Origin: Malus domestica
Taxonomy: Eukaryota > Streptophyta > Magnoliopsida > Rosales > Rosaceae
DNA: 64,000 nucleotides
Assembly (NCBI RefSeq): GCF_042453785.1
Contig: NC_091668.1
Span: 317,501 to 381,500, forward strand
Reading direction: 5' to 3'
Every line of letters begins with the position of its first letter. The first letter of the stretch is position 1. Of the stretch, positions 22,270 through 37,932 are shown piece by piece. The translations under genes and the position numbers were made by a program. The notes under the pieces were generated by a model, which ran no database searches, had not been told where the DNA came from, and saw nothing but the letters and a program-made list of their open reading frames with translations.

Positions 22270-23440
22270 TGTTTTTGAGTTTATGCAACAACCTCCTGGT
22301 TTTACTGATTCTAATCTGCCAAATCATGTGTGTAAACTCAAAAAGTCTCTATATGGCCTCAAACAGGCTCCTCGGGCATGGTTTGATAAACCCTTTCAAG
22401 CTCTCAAGTCCTTTGGTTTCACTTAATCTTGTTATGATGCATCTCTCTTTGTCATCAAAGATCCTGTTCTAGTTATAGTATTGGTTTATGTGGATGACAT
22501 ATTGATCAGTGGTCCTGATCCGTCAGTGTGCAAGCAGTTTATTCAGAAACTTGGGTCTCTGTTTCCAGTCAAGGACTTAGGTCCTCTTCACTATTTTCTG
22601 GGGTTGGAAGTTCAACGATCATCAAAAGGATTATTTCTTCATCAAAGCAAATATCTTCTGGATTTACTTCAGAAAACCAAAATGGAAGGTGCCAAGCCAT
22701 GTTGTACTCCTCTTGGCACTACTAAACTGGATCACAGTGGCATTCCTCTCTCCAATCCCACTGAATATCGATCCCTGGTTGGTGCCTTACAATATTTGAC
22801 TTGGACTAGGCCTGATATCTCTTTTGCTGTCAATCAAGTTTGCCAATTCATGCATACTCCCACTGAACTTCATCTGCAAGCTGCTAAAAGGATTCTTCGA
22901 TTCCTCAAGGGCACCTCTGATCATGGTTTATGGTTTCAGAAAAGTTCTCTTCATCTTTCTGCATTTTCTGATGCCGATTGGGCTGGTTGTTTATTTGATT
23001 GTCGTTCCACCAGCGGCTTTTGCTTATATCTTGGCACAAACTTAATCAGCTGGAGTGCTAAAAAGCAGGCTACAATGGCTATATCCTCCACTGAAGCTGA
23101 ATATCGATCTCTGGCCCATACTGCCGCTGAAATTACATGGATCTGCAAGGTGTTTCATGATTTTGGTTTTCCCTTATCCTCCAAACCTACAATCTGGTGT
23201 GATAACATATCTGCTATCTCTCTTGCCTCCAATCCTGTCTTTCATGCTCGAACAAAGCATGTTGAGATAGATTATCATTACATTCGAGAGTTGGTTCTTG
23301 CTAATCTGCTTTAAGTTCAGTATGTGTGTACTGAGGACCAAATTGCTGATATTCACACTAAATCTTTGACCAAGAACCGGTTTCTTCTTCTTCAATCCAA
23401 GCTATCTCTTGGAACTCCAACTTCTTCCAAGCTCAGCTTG
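22270..23440 (+). pseudogene. Copia pol remnant: reverse transcriptase C-part and RNase H
   Basis: The reading frame starts in RT ([25 protein letters not shown]), passes a stop at about 22426, continues through the catalytic YVDDIL box (22484-22501) and RNase H (SDADWAG, STEAEYRSL, HARTKHVEIDYHYIRELV), stops at about 23312 and resumes with the C-terminal DIHTKSLTKNRF block. With the N-terminal half of pol missing and two stops it cannot encode a working enzyme. Confidence 0.9.
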
Positions 23441-23445
23441 AGGGG

Positions 23446-23640
23446 TGTAAAGATGAGGATGCCAAATCATGACATAAATTCTGTTTTTAATTAACTAATT
23501 GTAATGTGCTATGTGTACAAGTTAGTTAGAAAGGTTATTGGTTGTTATTGATGTTATGACTATAAATACCATACTCATGTAATTATTTTTGTTAAGTAAT
23601 GAAATTGTAATATTTCAGAAAGATATTTTCCTCTCAGTTT
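23446..23640 (+). repeat. 3' LTR of the copia element
   Basis: Starts with TG after the polypurine tract and has a TATA-like TATAAATACC at 23561. The right boundary is approximate because I could not fix the final CA or a target duplication. Confidence 0.65.
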
Positions 23641-23829
23641 CTATAAAAGGCAACCAACATGCGTTGTATACATGCGTGGAGAAAGGCAACCAACCTAGCT
23701 AGCATGGTTGCATGGGAGCCAACCTGGCACGGTGTTATTATCTTAATAATGTTATAATTAATGTCGGGACCGGACTAACTTGTTTTTGTTATTGTAATTA
23801 TACATGCGTTGTATAATTAGAAGAAGAGG

Positions 23830-24190
23830 GTTTACGAGCAGCCTTGTTTTCTTGGATAGAGGGTTTTATGTGATTCAAGTGGAAACGGACTCTAAGGGGC
23901 TTGTGGATATGATCAATTGAACAACAAAACCAAATGTCATTGTCAAAAGTCTTCTCTTCAACGATAGTAAAAAAAAAAAAAAAAAGGTCTTCTCTTTAAC
24001 ATTAAGTGAGTGCAAATGCAATTGAGGTCAGTAGTAGAGTTTATATTTGCTCCTCAAAGTTGTAATAGGGCAGCGCATCTAGTGGCTTTGTTTGTCTCTA
24101 GCATAGGTAGCTTTCATACATGAGATTCTTTTGAACTAGAGTGGTTGTTCAATAACTTCCGACATAAACGTTGTGATTCGAGTTTAATTA
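23830..24190 (+). pseudogene. RNase H-like (RVT_3) fragment of a LINE
   Basis: Frames read VIQVETDSKGLVDMIN, then after stops and a shift VEFIFAPQSCNRAAHLVALF and LEWLFNNF, the order and spacing of the RNase H-like tail of plant L1-type retrotransposons. At least three breaks, plus an A17 run in the middle. Confidence 0.65.
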
Positions 24191-24836
24191 TACTTATCTT
24201 TCGAAAAAAATTATACATGCGTGCGTTGTATGTATATATGTATGACATTATAGGTATTCTCCAAATACTATCACAGACGTAGCTGATTTAACTTTAGGCT
24301 TAGCATGTTTTTGTTCTCAAATACAACGAGGATTTATAGTAGAGATATTAGTGGTCCTTAATTATTCCTAATAATACTAGGGAACTTTTAATTTAAATAC
24401 CTAATCTCAAACAACTGTAAACTAAAATATCATATTTTTAGTTTGGGTAATTCTATTTTACTACCTCAAGTTTCACACAAATTACATTTTACTACACTTA
24501 CTTTTTGCTTCTCACATTCATACCATATAGTTTGATTTTTAGGTCGCTTTCCTACTTCCGTTAGAATTTATGTCAACTCAACTGATGACCTGTCGTAACT
24601 TTTGCACACCAAACAAGACACATGGAGTGACAAATATAAATAAATATTAAAAAAATAATTAATAAAATCTGGAAAAAACAACTTGCACCTAGCCACCCTC
24701 TTCATGCTCACCCTCTCTTCCTCCTCATAAATCTTCTGAACCTGATCGTCTACTCCGTTCTCCTCATTCTCCCCCTTCAAGTAATAGGTATGTAATTTGA
24801 ATTTAGCTATAATATTAATGTAGGTTGTCATACGCA

Positions 24837-25027
24837 TAATGCATTTTTGTTCACCACCATTTAATTTGGTGTATGTTTATCATCCTATTTATTACCGTTA
24901 AATGAGTTTGAATTTTGAGATTTGTTCATATCCATTACACAAATCTCGAAATTCAAACTCATCTAACGATGATAAATAGAATGGTGAGCATACACCATAT
25001 TAAATGGTAATGAGCAAAAATACTCCC
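24837..25027. mobile_element. MITE hairpin, TTTTTGCTCAMCACCATT family (copy 2)
   Basis: 191 bases flanked by TCATACGCA and TCATACGCG (one mismatch). Nearly the whole element folds back on itself: GTTTGAATTTTGAGATTTGT pairs with ACAAATCTCGAAATTCAAAC. Confidence 0.85.
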
Positions 25028-25224
25028 TCATACGCGGATAGGTAGTGATGGATGGTTGGTGAATGTATGATCATTTAGGAATATAAGGGAAAAAAAAATG
25101 TGTTTGAAGATTAACAAAAAGAATGGCAAAACTGGTCGTTAGTTTCAATTTCAATTTCAATTCTCAATCGTAACAGGCTGAAGTCCTATTCAATCTAAAT
25201 ATAAAATCTCAATTCTTAAACGCA

Positions 25225-25296
25225 CCTTTGATTCAAGTCCTACGTAATAAAATAGAGGGTCCTTTGATTCAAGTCCTACGTAATAAAATAGAGGGT
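25225..25296. repeat. Exact 36-base tandem duplication
   Basis: CCTTTGATTCAAGTCCTACG plus 16 more bases is repeated once, head to tail, without a difference, so it is probably young. Confidence 0.95.
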
Positions 25297-25800
25297 GAAG
25301 TGCTAATTTAGTCCCTGAATTATCATCTCAGTGAAAATTAGGTCCCTAAATGATTTTTTTCAATAAATAAGTTCATAAATTCATTAAAAATTGCTAATTT
25401 CATCCCTAATATTATATTCAAAGTTATTTTATCCAATTTTTTCGTCAACTTAAATCACGACACACTTTAGAGTGTCATACTGTCATTTTCTCATTTATAA
25501 GCCCTTAACATTTCATATAGATTGCGAATCTAACCTTTAATTTACCCTCCAAAGTTAACTCCATACACTATTTATTTATGAAAAATTATCAATCTACCCT
25601 CCAATGTGTATTACATGCAAGTAACGTGACCTAAATTGACGGAAAATGAAATATAGTAGTTTCAAATCTAATATTAGAAATGTAATTGACATATTTTTAT
25701 AATTCAATGACTGATTTAAAAAAAAAAAATTAATTTAAAAACTTAATTTTTATTCAGGCGATCATTTAAAAATTAAATTAACAAGTCACTGTAAATTAAA
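25297..25800. mobile_element. Probable non-autonomous long-TIR element
   Basis: The first 125 bases and the reverse complement of the last 130 align imperfectly through TTAATTTAGTCCCTGAAT-like, TTAAATGATYGCCTGAAT-like and CTAATATTA blocks. No ORF and no confirmed target duplication. Confidence 0.45.
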
Positions 25801-25981
25801 AAGTTGGATTGAAAGTTTGGGACCGGCCTTCAGCGGGCGCTGGCCAAATGATGACTCATTGTCAAAAGCACCAGCGACCAAGTGAGAAAACCAACCACCT
25901 GCACTTCACCAACCTATATTCTATCTATCAGTTGTCAAATATGACATGATGACAGTAAAAAAGAGAGAAAAAAATGTTGGA

Positions 25982-26177
25982 GGCAGATCTGCCGTCCTGT
26001 TTGGGTGCCATTTTCATTCATTTATATTTTGTGCGGTCACGATTAAACCATGTTAATATTTTATATTAAATTTTTTATAGAGATAATGAGACAAAAAATA
26101 ATAAGAATATAAAATGTTGATGTGACTTAACCGTGATCGCACAAATAAAAGGGGATGGGAAGGGCAGACAATCTGCC
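25982..26177. mobile_element. MITE with GGCAGAT ends
   Basis: Left arm GGCAGATCTGCC ... TTTGTGCGGTCACG, right arm CGTGATCGCACAAA ... AATCTGCC; AATATTTTATATT and AATATAAAATGTT pair internally. Confidence 0.7.
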
Positions 26178-26211
26178 TAAAAAAATGTTAAGACTTTCCT
26201 ATATCCGGAAA

Positions 26212-26385
26212 GGGATAATTTCTAGATCACTTCCATTAAATCTTGTCAATCAACAAATCTGAACCTTTAAAATTTAATCTAACGGTTAAAGTTATTATAA
26301 TTTTTAAAGAACCTCTTGTTTTTAGCAATTTGATCAAATTTCAAAGACTCGGATTAGTTGATTGATAAGATTCCCTTTCCCCTAA
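26212..26385. mobile_element. MITE, TTTGATCAAATTT family (copy 1)
   Basis: Shares TTTAAAATTTAATYTAAYKG, GTTATTATAA and TTTGATCAAATTT with sequences at 47775-47960 and, more distantly, 48910-49112 in the OPCL1 introns. Confidence 0.55.
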
Positions 26386-27223
26386 ATCCTAAGATATAGA
26401 TATCCTGCATCTTAGATTCTTACACCAACCCTTCCTCATCTTGATCCTCATCCTCCTATTAAACATCCAATTCCCTTTTAAAAAGCATCATAATTATTAC
26501 TACTATTATTCAGAAATTATGATTTTCTTGAAATTTTTGGTTCGGAAATTTACCTTCACAGATCCACACCCATGAAAACATAACATGCATAACGGTTACT
26601 TGCCTGTCATATATCATTTTTGTCATTAATTGGATGTCATGATCATTTATTTGACCTTTCAATTAGCCTTTTTCTTTTCTTTTTAATTTGCACCAAAACC
26701 TTTTTAGCTACTTTTATGAATCATAATTACAAGTACTTACTATAGGGAATTTGAAATTTTGAATTCCAAAAACATGGAAATTGACTGATTTGGCTTTTCA
26801 TTCCAGGTTGAGTATACCTGAGACGGAAAATTCCAATACGTACACATATGCGTGGGGGTATAAATGAAGATATGAAAATAAAAACGCAGTAAGGATGGAA
26901 TACACCTAATCACACGGGGCAACAATGAAATAATCTGAAAAATAAAAAAAGAGACGTTAGCCATATCCCGCCAGGTTTCCCCTGTTTGAGCAATTAAGGA
27001 AGGAACATAATTGAACAGTTCACCAGACGCGCAGAGCAGTAAATACCAAATTACCAAGTAAAGCCATTCATACCTATTTAAAATCTGCACACACAAAACC
27101 CAGATCAGAAAGAAAAATCAGAGAAATCAGAGAATGTTGGTGGTGCCTTGCAAGTTATTTGGTAATTAAGTTAAGGAGATTGCTCGTGTGTCCACATTCA
27201 ATTGAGAAATACTGAGAATTGTG

Positions 27224-29455
27224 ATGGGTTGCGCCGCCTCAAAGTTGGAGGATCTTCCGGCTGTGGCATTGTGCCGAGACCGGTGCATGTACCTGGAGGA
27301 AGCTCTCAGCCAAGCCCCAGTTCTGGCTGATGCCCACGTCGCTTACTTGGCCTCCCTCAGGACCCTTGGCCCCGCTCTCCACCGTTTTTTCCATGACATT
27401 CCTGCAGGAAATGAACCGCCTCCGCCACCAGAATCAGACTCGCACCTCCAATTCCCTTCCGACTCCGAATCCGAATCCAAGGAGGACCACACCGTTAAAA
27501 AGTTGGGTGAAACGCCGACACCCGTTTCGGAGCATGATCAATATTTCAGGGAAGGGGAGGGGGAGACCTACAAAAATTCAGGCAGCCGACTGACTTCCGA
27601 ACCCCGTCCTCCGCCACCGCCTCCGCCCAGCTCCGCTTGGGATTTCCTTAATCTGTTTGATGCCTACGAGAGGGAGATTTACCTAGCACCATTTTATTCT
27701 TGCACTAATTTGGATCTCGAAGAAGCTGCTCATTCTCCTGCACTTGCTGCTGACAAAATCAAAGTCGGTAATTGTGGCGGCAATAACGATATCAATGTTA
27801 AACACAACACTAAAAATATTGGAGATGATCAGGAAGAGGAGAGTAGGTCAGGGAAGAGTAAGACGACTCATATGGCGACGTCGACGGCAACTCCTCCGTC
27901 TGTCTCTGTCTCGGCCCCAGTCCGAGAAGAAACAGAGGCGATGCGGGAGCTTAATCTTCTATTTGACAGGGCCTCTGAGTCCGGGAATCAAGTTTTATTG
28001 TCGCTACAGTCTCATCATCACACAATTTCTCTTGATCAGGGTAACTTATCCATTCCAATTTTCTCAGTCAATTTTTAGTATTATTCCAAATTAATAGATA
28101 AAGAATGCATAATTAATTTGACGAATTGGCGTTGGAGAAGCAGAGTATGGATTTGATGACCGTGAAGGCTTGGTGATGAGTTCACAAAACCTTTCTTACA
28201 CTCTGAAGACGCTTTTCCTGTGGGAAAAGAAACTTTACCATGAAGTCAAGGTATATATATGCTTCTTTTCTTCATTAGCTTTTGCTGATTAATCGAAATT
28301 TTAAAGCATAATCTTGACTACTTAATTGTGCTATATATATAATTAGGCTGAGGAAAGATTGCGCATTACCCACGAGAAGAAGAGTAGAATGCTGAAACAT
28401 TTAGAACATGGCAAGGGTAATACTACCAGTGCTGCTGAGGCTCCCAAACTCAACTCCCTTCGCAGTGCAGTCCGCGATCTTTTAACAAAAATGAAAATTG
28501 CAATTCAGATTGTTGACAGAATATCAATTACCATCAACAAGTTGAGGGACGAGGAGCTATGGCCGCAGATTATCAAATTCATCAACAGGTATATCCATTC
28601 TATCCCACCACCGTTGAAGAATATCTTCAATTCTACGGAGTGTCAAGTGATTAGTGAACTTGTTTTTGTGCTTGTAGGTTACTCGACATGTGGAAAGCTA
28701 TGGTAGAATGTCACAAGAGTCAGTACCGAGCAATGGTGGAAGCCAAGGGTTTAGATGGCGTTGCAATATCCAATGCAAAGTTGAGCGGCGCACATGATGC
28801 TGAAACTGCAATTCGACTCAAGTTAGAGCTTCAAAACTGGAATGTGTGCTTCTCCAATTGGATTGTCGCCCAAAAGGTGTATGTAAAAGCATTAAACGGA
28901 TGGGTTCAGAGATGTCTTCTACACGAACCAAATGTAGCCGATCAAGAATTAACAGCAGACGAGGATATTGGAGCACCGCCCATTTTTGTGATATGTAATG
29001 AGTGGTCACAAGCTATGGATAGACTCTCAGACGAGGAAGTTGTTGAAGCCATCGGGGGATTCACAAGCAGTATACATACGCTTTTAATGGAAGGCAACAA
29101 TGATAATGTAGAAATGGTGCAGCAAAGGATGGTAGCTGAAAACAAAGATGTAGCAAGGAAAGTAAAGTTTTTGGAGGCAGAGGAGGGGAAGGAACAGAAT
29201 ATACTGCATAAGCTGATGCGCGGTAGAGGAGGAAAAAAGAACGTTGCTTCGAGTAGTTTGCGAGCAGGAGAAGATGAGTCGCACGGAGAGAGAGTGCAGC
29301 AACAGAGTCGGAGTGACAGGAATATTAATCTAGTGTGGGATTTGAAGCAGACATTGATGGCGATGGAGAAATTCACCGCAAACTCATTGCAAGCATACAA
29401 TGAGATTCATGCACACATTGAACTACAAGAAGTCAGCTGCAGGCAATCCGGATGA
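27224..29455 (+). CDS. DUF630/DUF632 protein, NRG2/REL2-like
   Basis: Four exons, 27224-28040, 28144-28250, 28347-28588 and 28678-29455, join in frame to 647 residues. The start at 27224 gives MGCAASKLEDLPAVALCRDR, the DUF630 domain with a Gly-2 N-myristoylation site and Cys-3 for palmitoylation, so membrane attachment is expected. Then come an acidic and Pro-rich linker (PPPPPPPSSAWDFLNLFD) and DUF632 from about residue 245 (EAMRELNLLFDRASESGNQV, QNLSYTLKTLFLWEKKLYHE, LLDMWKAMVECHKSQYRAM, NWIVAQKVYVKALNGWVQRC). Relatives include Arabidopsis NRG2, a nitrate-signalling regulator, and rice REL2, a leaf-shape protein; which role applies here cannot be told. The C-terminus is coiled-coil-like. 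Confidence 0.9.
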
Positions 29456-29937
29456 TGAATTAACAAATAAAAGTGCCAAGTCTGTACTTCTTTTATTTTT
29501 TTAAAATAAAAAGATCTTAAGCCACTTAGCTTTCTTAATGATGAAACTTTGTTCGGCTCCGATCTCAAAAGCGGGAGGTGGTGGAATGGAATGCATATTT
29601 TAATACTATAGGCTACCCATGTGTATAATATTGTTTGTTCTAAAAAAAAAATCTATCAAGAACTGGTTTTTGTACATAGTTTTGTTTTGTTTTATGCATA
29701 CTCTTCATTTTCATTTTTTAATACAATCGATGTTATTTGCATTAAAGAGTAGGATAATGAGTTAAACGTCACAATAGACTAACCATAGTAATTTAGTTCA
29801 AAATCGCTTTTGGACAAAATCGAATCTAAGACATTTCTTATAAATGAAAAGGAATATCACTACATAATAGTAATAAGTGTTCACTTTTCATTTTCATTTT
29901 GTATCTTCATTTTTATCTAACAACAAAATATAATCTA

Positions 29938-30044
29938 AAAAGATGATCTTCTTCCTCTTCACTTATAAGTGAGTGGTTATTGTGAGGTTTAGTCCACTCT
30001 CCCACTCTTTTAGTATAGATAATATTGTTTTTTTATACAAATAA
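29938..30044 (+). mobile_element. SINE copy 2, internally deleted
   Basis: CTTCCTCTTCACTTATAAGTGAG joins directly to TATTGTGAGGTTTAGTCCACTC and TAGTATAGATAATATTG, so the B-box part between them is missing relative to 10400-10552. Confidence 0.65.
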
Positions 30045-30586
30045 AAAATAATCTCCTAACATTTTCCATATATTTGATACCAAAATTATTGTTCGATGCT
30101 TTTAGCCTAAATCTATTGAAGTGTTAAATATCGTGTATACCAAAAAAAAAAAGGAAAAAAGAAAATAATAATGTTACATTTATCACATTTTTTATGCTAC
30201 ATTGTAGATTGTATCATCTCTTTAATAGATATAGGATCAACCAACAAATACGAATTTTATCTCTACTAATTAATAAAACACTCATTGTCAACCAAAATCC
30301 TATGAAATTACCAGTTTAACCCTCTAATTAAAACAGAACATGAATAAAAAATATGAGGCAAAAATGTAATTTCACACAAACAAATTTTACTGTTTTTTTT
30401 TCAAAGCCACACCTACATATAATCCTAACATATCTCTAATTTAAAAAAAATAAAAAAATTCCCACTTCCACATTCTCTAGCACCCTCTTCCTCTCTCCTT
30501 CTATTTCAAAAACAAAAATAAAAAATTTTCTCACACACTTTATGTGTGCCTATATGCTAGTATCTATTAAAGAGATATTACAAATG

Positions 30587-30712
30587 GGAAGTGTTATTGA
30601 CACCAAAAAAAATCTCATTTTATATTTCTCATAAGTGTATTTTTCTTTGCAAATATAGAAAGTTTGAAGTGTAGAATGAGATTTTTGAAGTGCTAATAAC
30701 AATTTTTTTACA
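30587..30712. mobile_element. MITE, GTGTTATTRGCAC family (copy 1)
   Basis: GGAAGTGTTATTGACACC at the left mirrors GAAGTGCTAATAACAATT at the right; AATCTCATTTTAT pairs with GTAGAATGAGATT. Same family as 41273-41394. Confidence 0.65.
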
Positions 30713-31131
30713 AATATGGTATATAAAATCTGCTGAGAGTAGCATTAAAAAAAAAAAAAAAAAGAAAAAAGAAAAAAGCAGAGATGTAAAGAGATAACTA
30801 CCATAACATAATGCCCTTCATGATAAGGAAAGGACAATTCACTGTTAGAGGAAGACAGGGAGAGAGGTTTTTGGCAGTGCACAGAGAGCAGACGGAAGCA
30901 AGCAAATTAGCAATGCGAAGGAAAAGAAAGCTGCAGCTCGCAAACACTCCTCCTCCTCATTAGAATTTACAATTACAAAATTCCATGCATCTTTCTCCGT
31001 ATTTCCCAGAATTTTGACCCAATTTCGTCTCCCTCGGCAGTCCGCATATATTTTATTATTACTATACGCACGTACATGTTTTTAAACCAAGAGCTGGCTG
31101 AGGCGCGGCACTGAGTCAACTCAGCCGAGTT

Positions 31132-34857
<3,726 letters not shown>

Positions 34858-35194
34858 TATGAGAGAGAAGAGGACCCTGAAATGCTCTGTAATTATTTTT
34901 GTTGTATTGAAGTTGCTCCAGCTGTTGTAACTTGTAACAAAAATGTAGGGTTATCATGTACAACTGGGTAAGAGAGTAAGTTTCAGCCCAAACGTGTGCA
35001 ATATATAGGTAGAGGGAGATGCTTGTATCTTGTGTATCAACTACTACGCCATTCTTTTCCTCTAATTTTTCATTGAATAATTAATTGCTTCTTAATGTGT
35101 CCTTGTATATATGAAACTTATAATACAACAGTTTTGCGATGTCGCGGGGTGATATGTAATACATGAATTTGCTCCGAGTCGAGCGTCTGTCTAA
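34858..35194. other. Short convergent spacer between BSK1-like and FtsH genes
   Basis: 337 bases hold the 3' UTRs of two genes that face each other. AT-rich with several AATAA-like words on both strands, so the transcripts may overlap at their 3' ends. Confidence 0.6.
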
Positions 35195-37932
35195 CTAAGC
35201 GACATATAGCTCAGCCTTTCCATCAATAAAGAGGCTCATGAACTCTTCACCGTCAACAGTTTCCTTCTCCATGAGGAGCTGGGCAAGCGTGTGGAGGATA
35301 TCGATGTGAGTTGTGACGATATCCTTGGCCCTTGAATAAGCTGTCTCTACCAATTCCCTTACCTCTGCATCCACCACATCAGCAGTTGCCATGGAGTAGT
35401 CTTTTTGGGACGACATCTGCAAATTCAAACATATAGTTTCCATCACTTCTCTTGTATGATTGTATCCCATAGGCATTTGATTAAACAGTTAATAAACTAC
35501 CGTATTCGATTATAGTCTCTACCTGTTGCCCTAAGAAGGGATTGCCACCAGAAGCACCGATCGCGACTTGTCCAATCTTTTTGCTGAACCCAAATCTCTC
35601 AACCATCTGCCTTGCCACCCTTGACACTTGCATGAAATCACTAGAAGCCCCTGTTGTCACATTCTCCTGACCAAAGATAACTTCTTCGGCAACTCTGCAA
35701 TGGCAGGACAATGGGGTCAGAATAAAATTTCTCATATACATACACTAGACTTCCAATATCAGCTCAAATTCAATAGGGAAGAATCATTAGACTGTTTTAA
35801 AGCAGTTTAAACTGAAGAGTTTGTATGACCAACCTTCCACCGAGGGCAACAGCCATTTGATTCTCCAGGTAGCTTCTACTGTATAGTCCAGACTCGAGTC
35901 TCTCTTCACTGGGAGCAAAGAATGTTAGACCGCCGGCTTGGCCACGAGGAATGATGGATATCTTAGCAACAGGATCGTATTCCGGCATCAATGCACCAAC
36001 AAGAGCATGCCCCGCCTCTGCAAAAGAATCACGTAACAGATGAATTAAAAATCCAAACCAAATAATAGCAAATCACAAGTTAATATTGGATATGGGGGAG
36101 AACCGGTCTTGTTCTATATAGTATATACCATGGTAGGCGACTAATTTCTTCTTATCCTCTGAGACAACAGCATTTTTCTTCTCGGGTCCTGCAATGATCC
36201 GCTCCAGAGCATCGGAGATCTCGTCTTTACTTATTTCTTTGAGATCACGTCTGGCTGCGAGAATGGCAGCCTCATTCATCAGGTTCTGCAGATCAGCCCC
36301 TGTGAAACCAGGTGTTCTCCTTGCAATTTTGTCAAAGTCCACATCCTTTGCAAGCGCCTTCCCTCTGGAATGCACCTGCCATTCGAAAATGCTTCAGTTG
36401 AGAGAATATGGAGTGTACAATTCTAGCAAAACACCTTCAACCACACTAAATTTCGAAACAACCGTGCAAACCAATACGGTTTACAAGCATGCATAAAATT
36501 CAATGTACACAACATATAATTTGCTTAAGCAGATATGTAAATGGATTTCATGCTAATTAAGACTGATAAACAAGTACTGATTCTAGGCATCAGTTCTAAC
36601 CTGCAGGATTTTAACTCTGCCAGCAACATCAGGCCTGTCGACGGTCACCTGTCGGTCAAACCTCCCGGGCCTCAACAATGCCGAATCGAGAACATCCGGC
36701 CTGTTGGTTGCCGCCAAAACTATCACACCGGAATTACCAGAAAACCCATCCATCTCCGTCAGCAGCTGATTAATAGTTTGCTCCCTCTCATCATTCCCGC
36801 CGCCCATTCCCGCGCCTCTCTGCCTCCCCACCGCATCTATCTCATCAATGAACACAATGCACGGCGCTTTCGACTTGGCCTTCTCGAACAAGTCCCGTAC
36901 TCTCGACGCCCCCACTCCCACAAACAACTCCACGAACTCGGAAGCCGCGCACGAGAAAAACGGCGTCCCAGCCTCGCCGGCCACAGCGCGAGCCAGAAGG
37001 GTCTTCCCGGTACCAGGTGGGCCCACCAAAAGACATCCTTTTGGGATTTTGGCGCCGAGGGCGGTGTACTTGTCTGGGTTCTTCAAGAAATCCACCACCT
37101 CCTGCAGCTCCAATTTTGCTTGGTCAGCTCCAGCTACATCGGCGAAAGTCACCCCCGTTTCCGGAACTTCTTGGAATTTGGACTTGGACCTTCCGAAATC
37201 CATGGGCCCGCCCAGGCCGCCCGGCCCTCCTGGGCCTCCTCCAGCACGCCGGAAGAGGAGGAACAATCCGGCAAAGGCCAAGATTGGGAACAACAAATTG
37301 CCGATGATATTGAACAGCCCACCTCCCGAATCGCCTTCGGAGACGGAAATATCGACGCCGTTCATGGCCAAAATGTCGATGAGGTCAGGGTCGTTGGGGA
37401 CAACGACAGAGGCGCGGCGGCCATCGACGGCAGTGAGCTGAAGGGCAGAACCGTCTTTCATGAACCTGACTCTCTCGACTTTGCCCTTCTTGACGGCGTT
37501 GAGGAACTCGCTGTAGCGCCATTGGCTGCCTTCGGGGAGGTCAGTGGCGACCTGGGATTGGGGCTTAGGGGCGTTGAGGAGGAGGTTTTGGGAGAAAGGA
37601 GAGGCGGCGTTGGATTTGGAAGGCTGGGGTTGGAGTACGGGTGGCGGCGTGGGAGTGGGGGTGTTGTCTATGGCTAGGGCTTGTGGGGTGAGTGAGGAGA
37701 AGAGCAGGGCGGCTAAAGTGGCTTGGGAAGCTGCGGATTTTAACGGCTCCGAATCGGGTTGAGAGTTGAAGATGTTTTTGGTGGCGAAAAGCTTTCGCTT
37801 GGAGAAGAAGGGCAGGGGAATTGGGAGGGATGAGTTGGATTTGGAGGTGGTTTTAGGTGTGGGCGGAGAGTGGAGGACTGTGGTGGCTCCGAAGAAGTTG
37901 GAAAAGAGCAAAGGGTTGGTGGTGGAAGCCAT
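35195..37932 (-). CDS. FTSH5: Chloroplast thylakoid FtsH protease, type A (FTSH1/FTSH5)
   Basis: Five exons on the minus strand (37932-36601, 36375-36129, 36017-35834, 35694-35523, 35416-35195) join in frame to 718 residues. Residues 1 to about 60 are a Ser-rich chloroplast transit peptide, followed by an Ala/Leu segment ending QALA near 87 that looks like a thylakoid-transfer signal. A membrane helix lies at about 206-227. The AAA domain has Walker A GPPGTGKT (304-311), Walker [10 protein letters not shown] (358-366) and the second region of homology at 408-427. The zinc site HEAGH (526-530) forms across the exon 2/3 junction. The C-terminal [20 protein letters not shown] is characteristic of type A. 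The enzyme forms hexamers with type B FtsH2/FtsH8 and removes damaged photosystem II D1. FTSH1 and FTSH5 cannot be separated here. Confidence 0.95.

Larger units (their letters stand above)
22204..23640 (+). mobile_element. Copia LTR retrotransposon with large internal deletion
   Basis: About 65 bases of LTR start (22204-22268) run directly into the reverse transcriptase coding region, and a second LTR begins at 23446 (TGTAAAGATGAGGATGCC) right after a purine tract ending GAGGGG. The two LTR starts are nearly identical over about 64 bases. Gag, protease, integrase and most of the left LTR are missing. The right end of the 3' LTR is not certain. Confidence 0.85.
25028..27223. other. Intergenic repeat-rich stretch upstream of the DUF630/632 gene
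   Basis: Contains a 36-base tandem duplication, a probable long-TIR element (25297-25800), a MITE (25982-26177) and another at 26212-26385, described separately. The last 250 bases are the likely promoter and leader of the gene at 27224. Confidence 0.5.
29456..31131. other. Intergenic between DUF630/632 and BSK1-like genes
   Basis: Holds a 3' UTR, a deleted SINE copy (29938-30044), a MITE (30587-30712), A runs (30149-30175, 30748-30778) and the BSK leader. No additional gene is seen. Confidence 0.5.

Noticed and set aside
27221-27223. Start of the DUF630/632 gene at 27221
   Set aside because: The codon there is GTG; the ATG at 27224 gives MGCAAS with Gly at position 2 as required for myristoylation.
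36541-37677. A 378-residue plus-strand frame
   Set aside because: It is the antisense of FtsH exon 1, whose minus-strand product has every expected motif.
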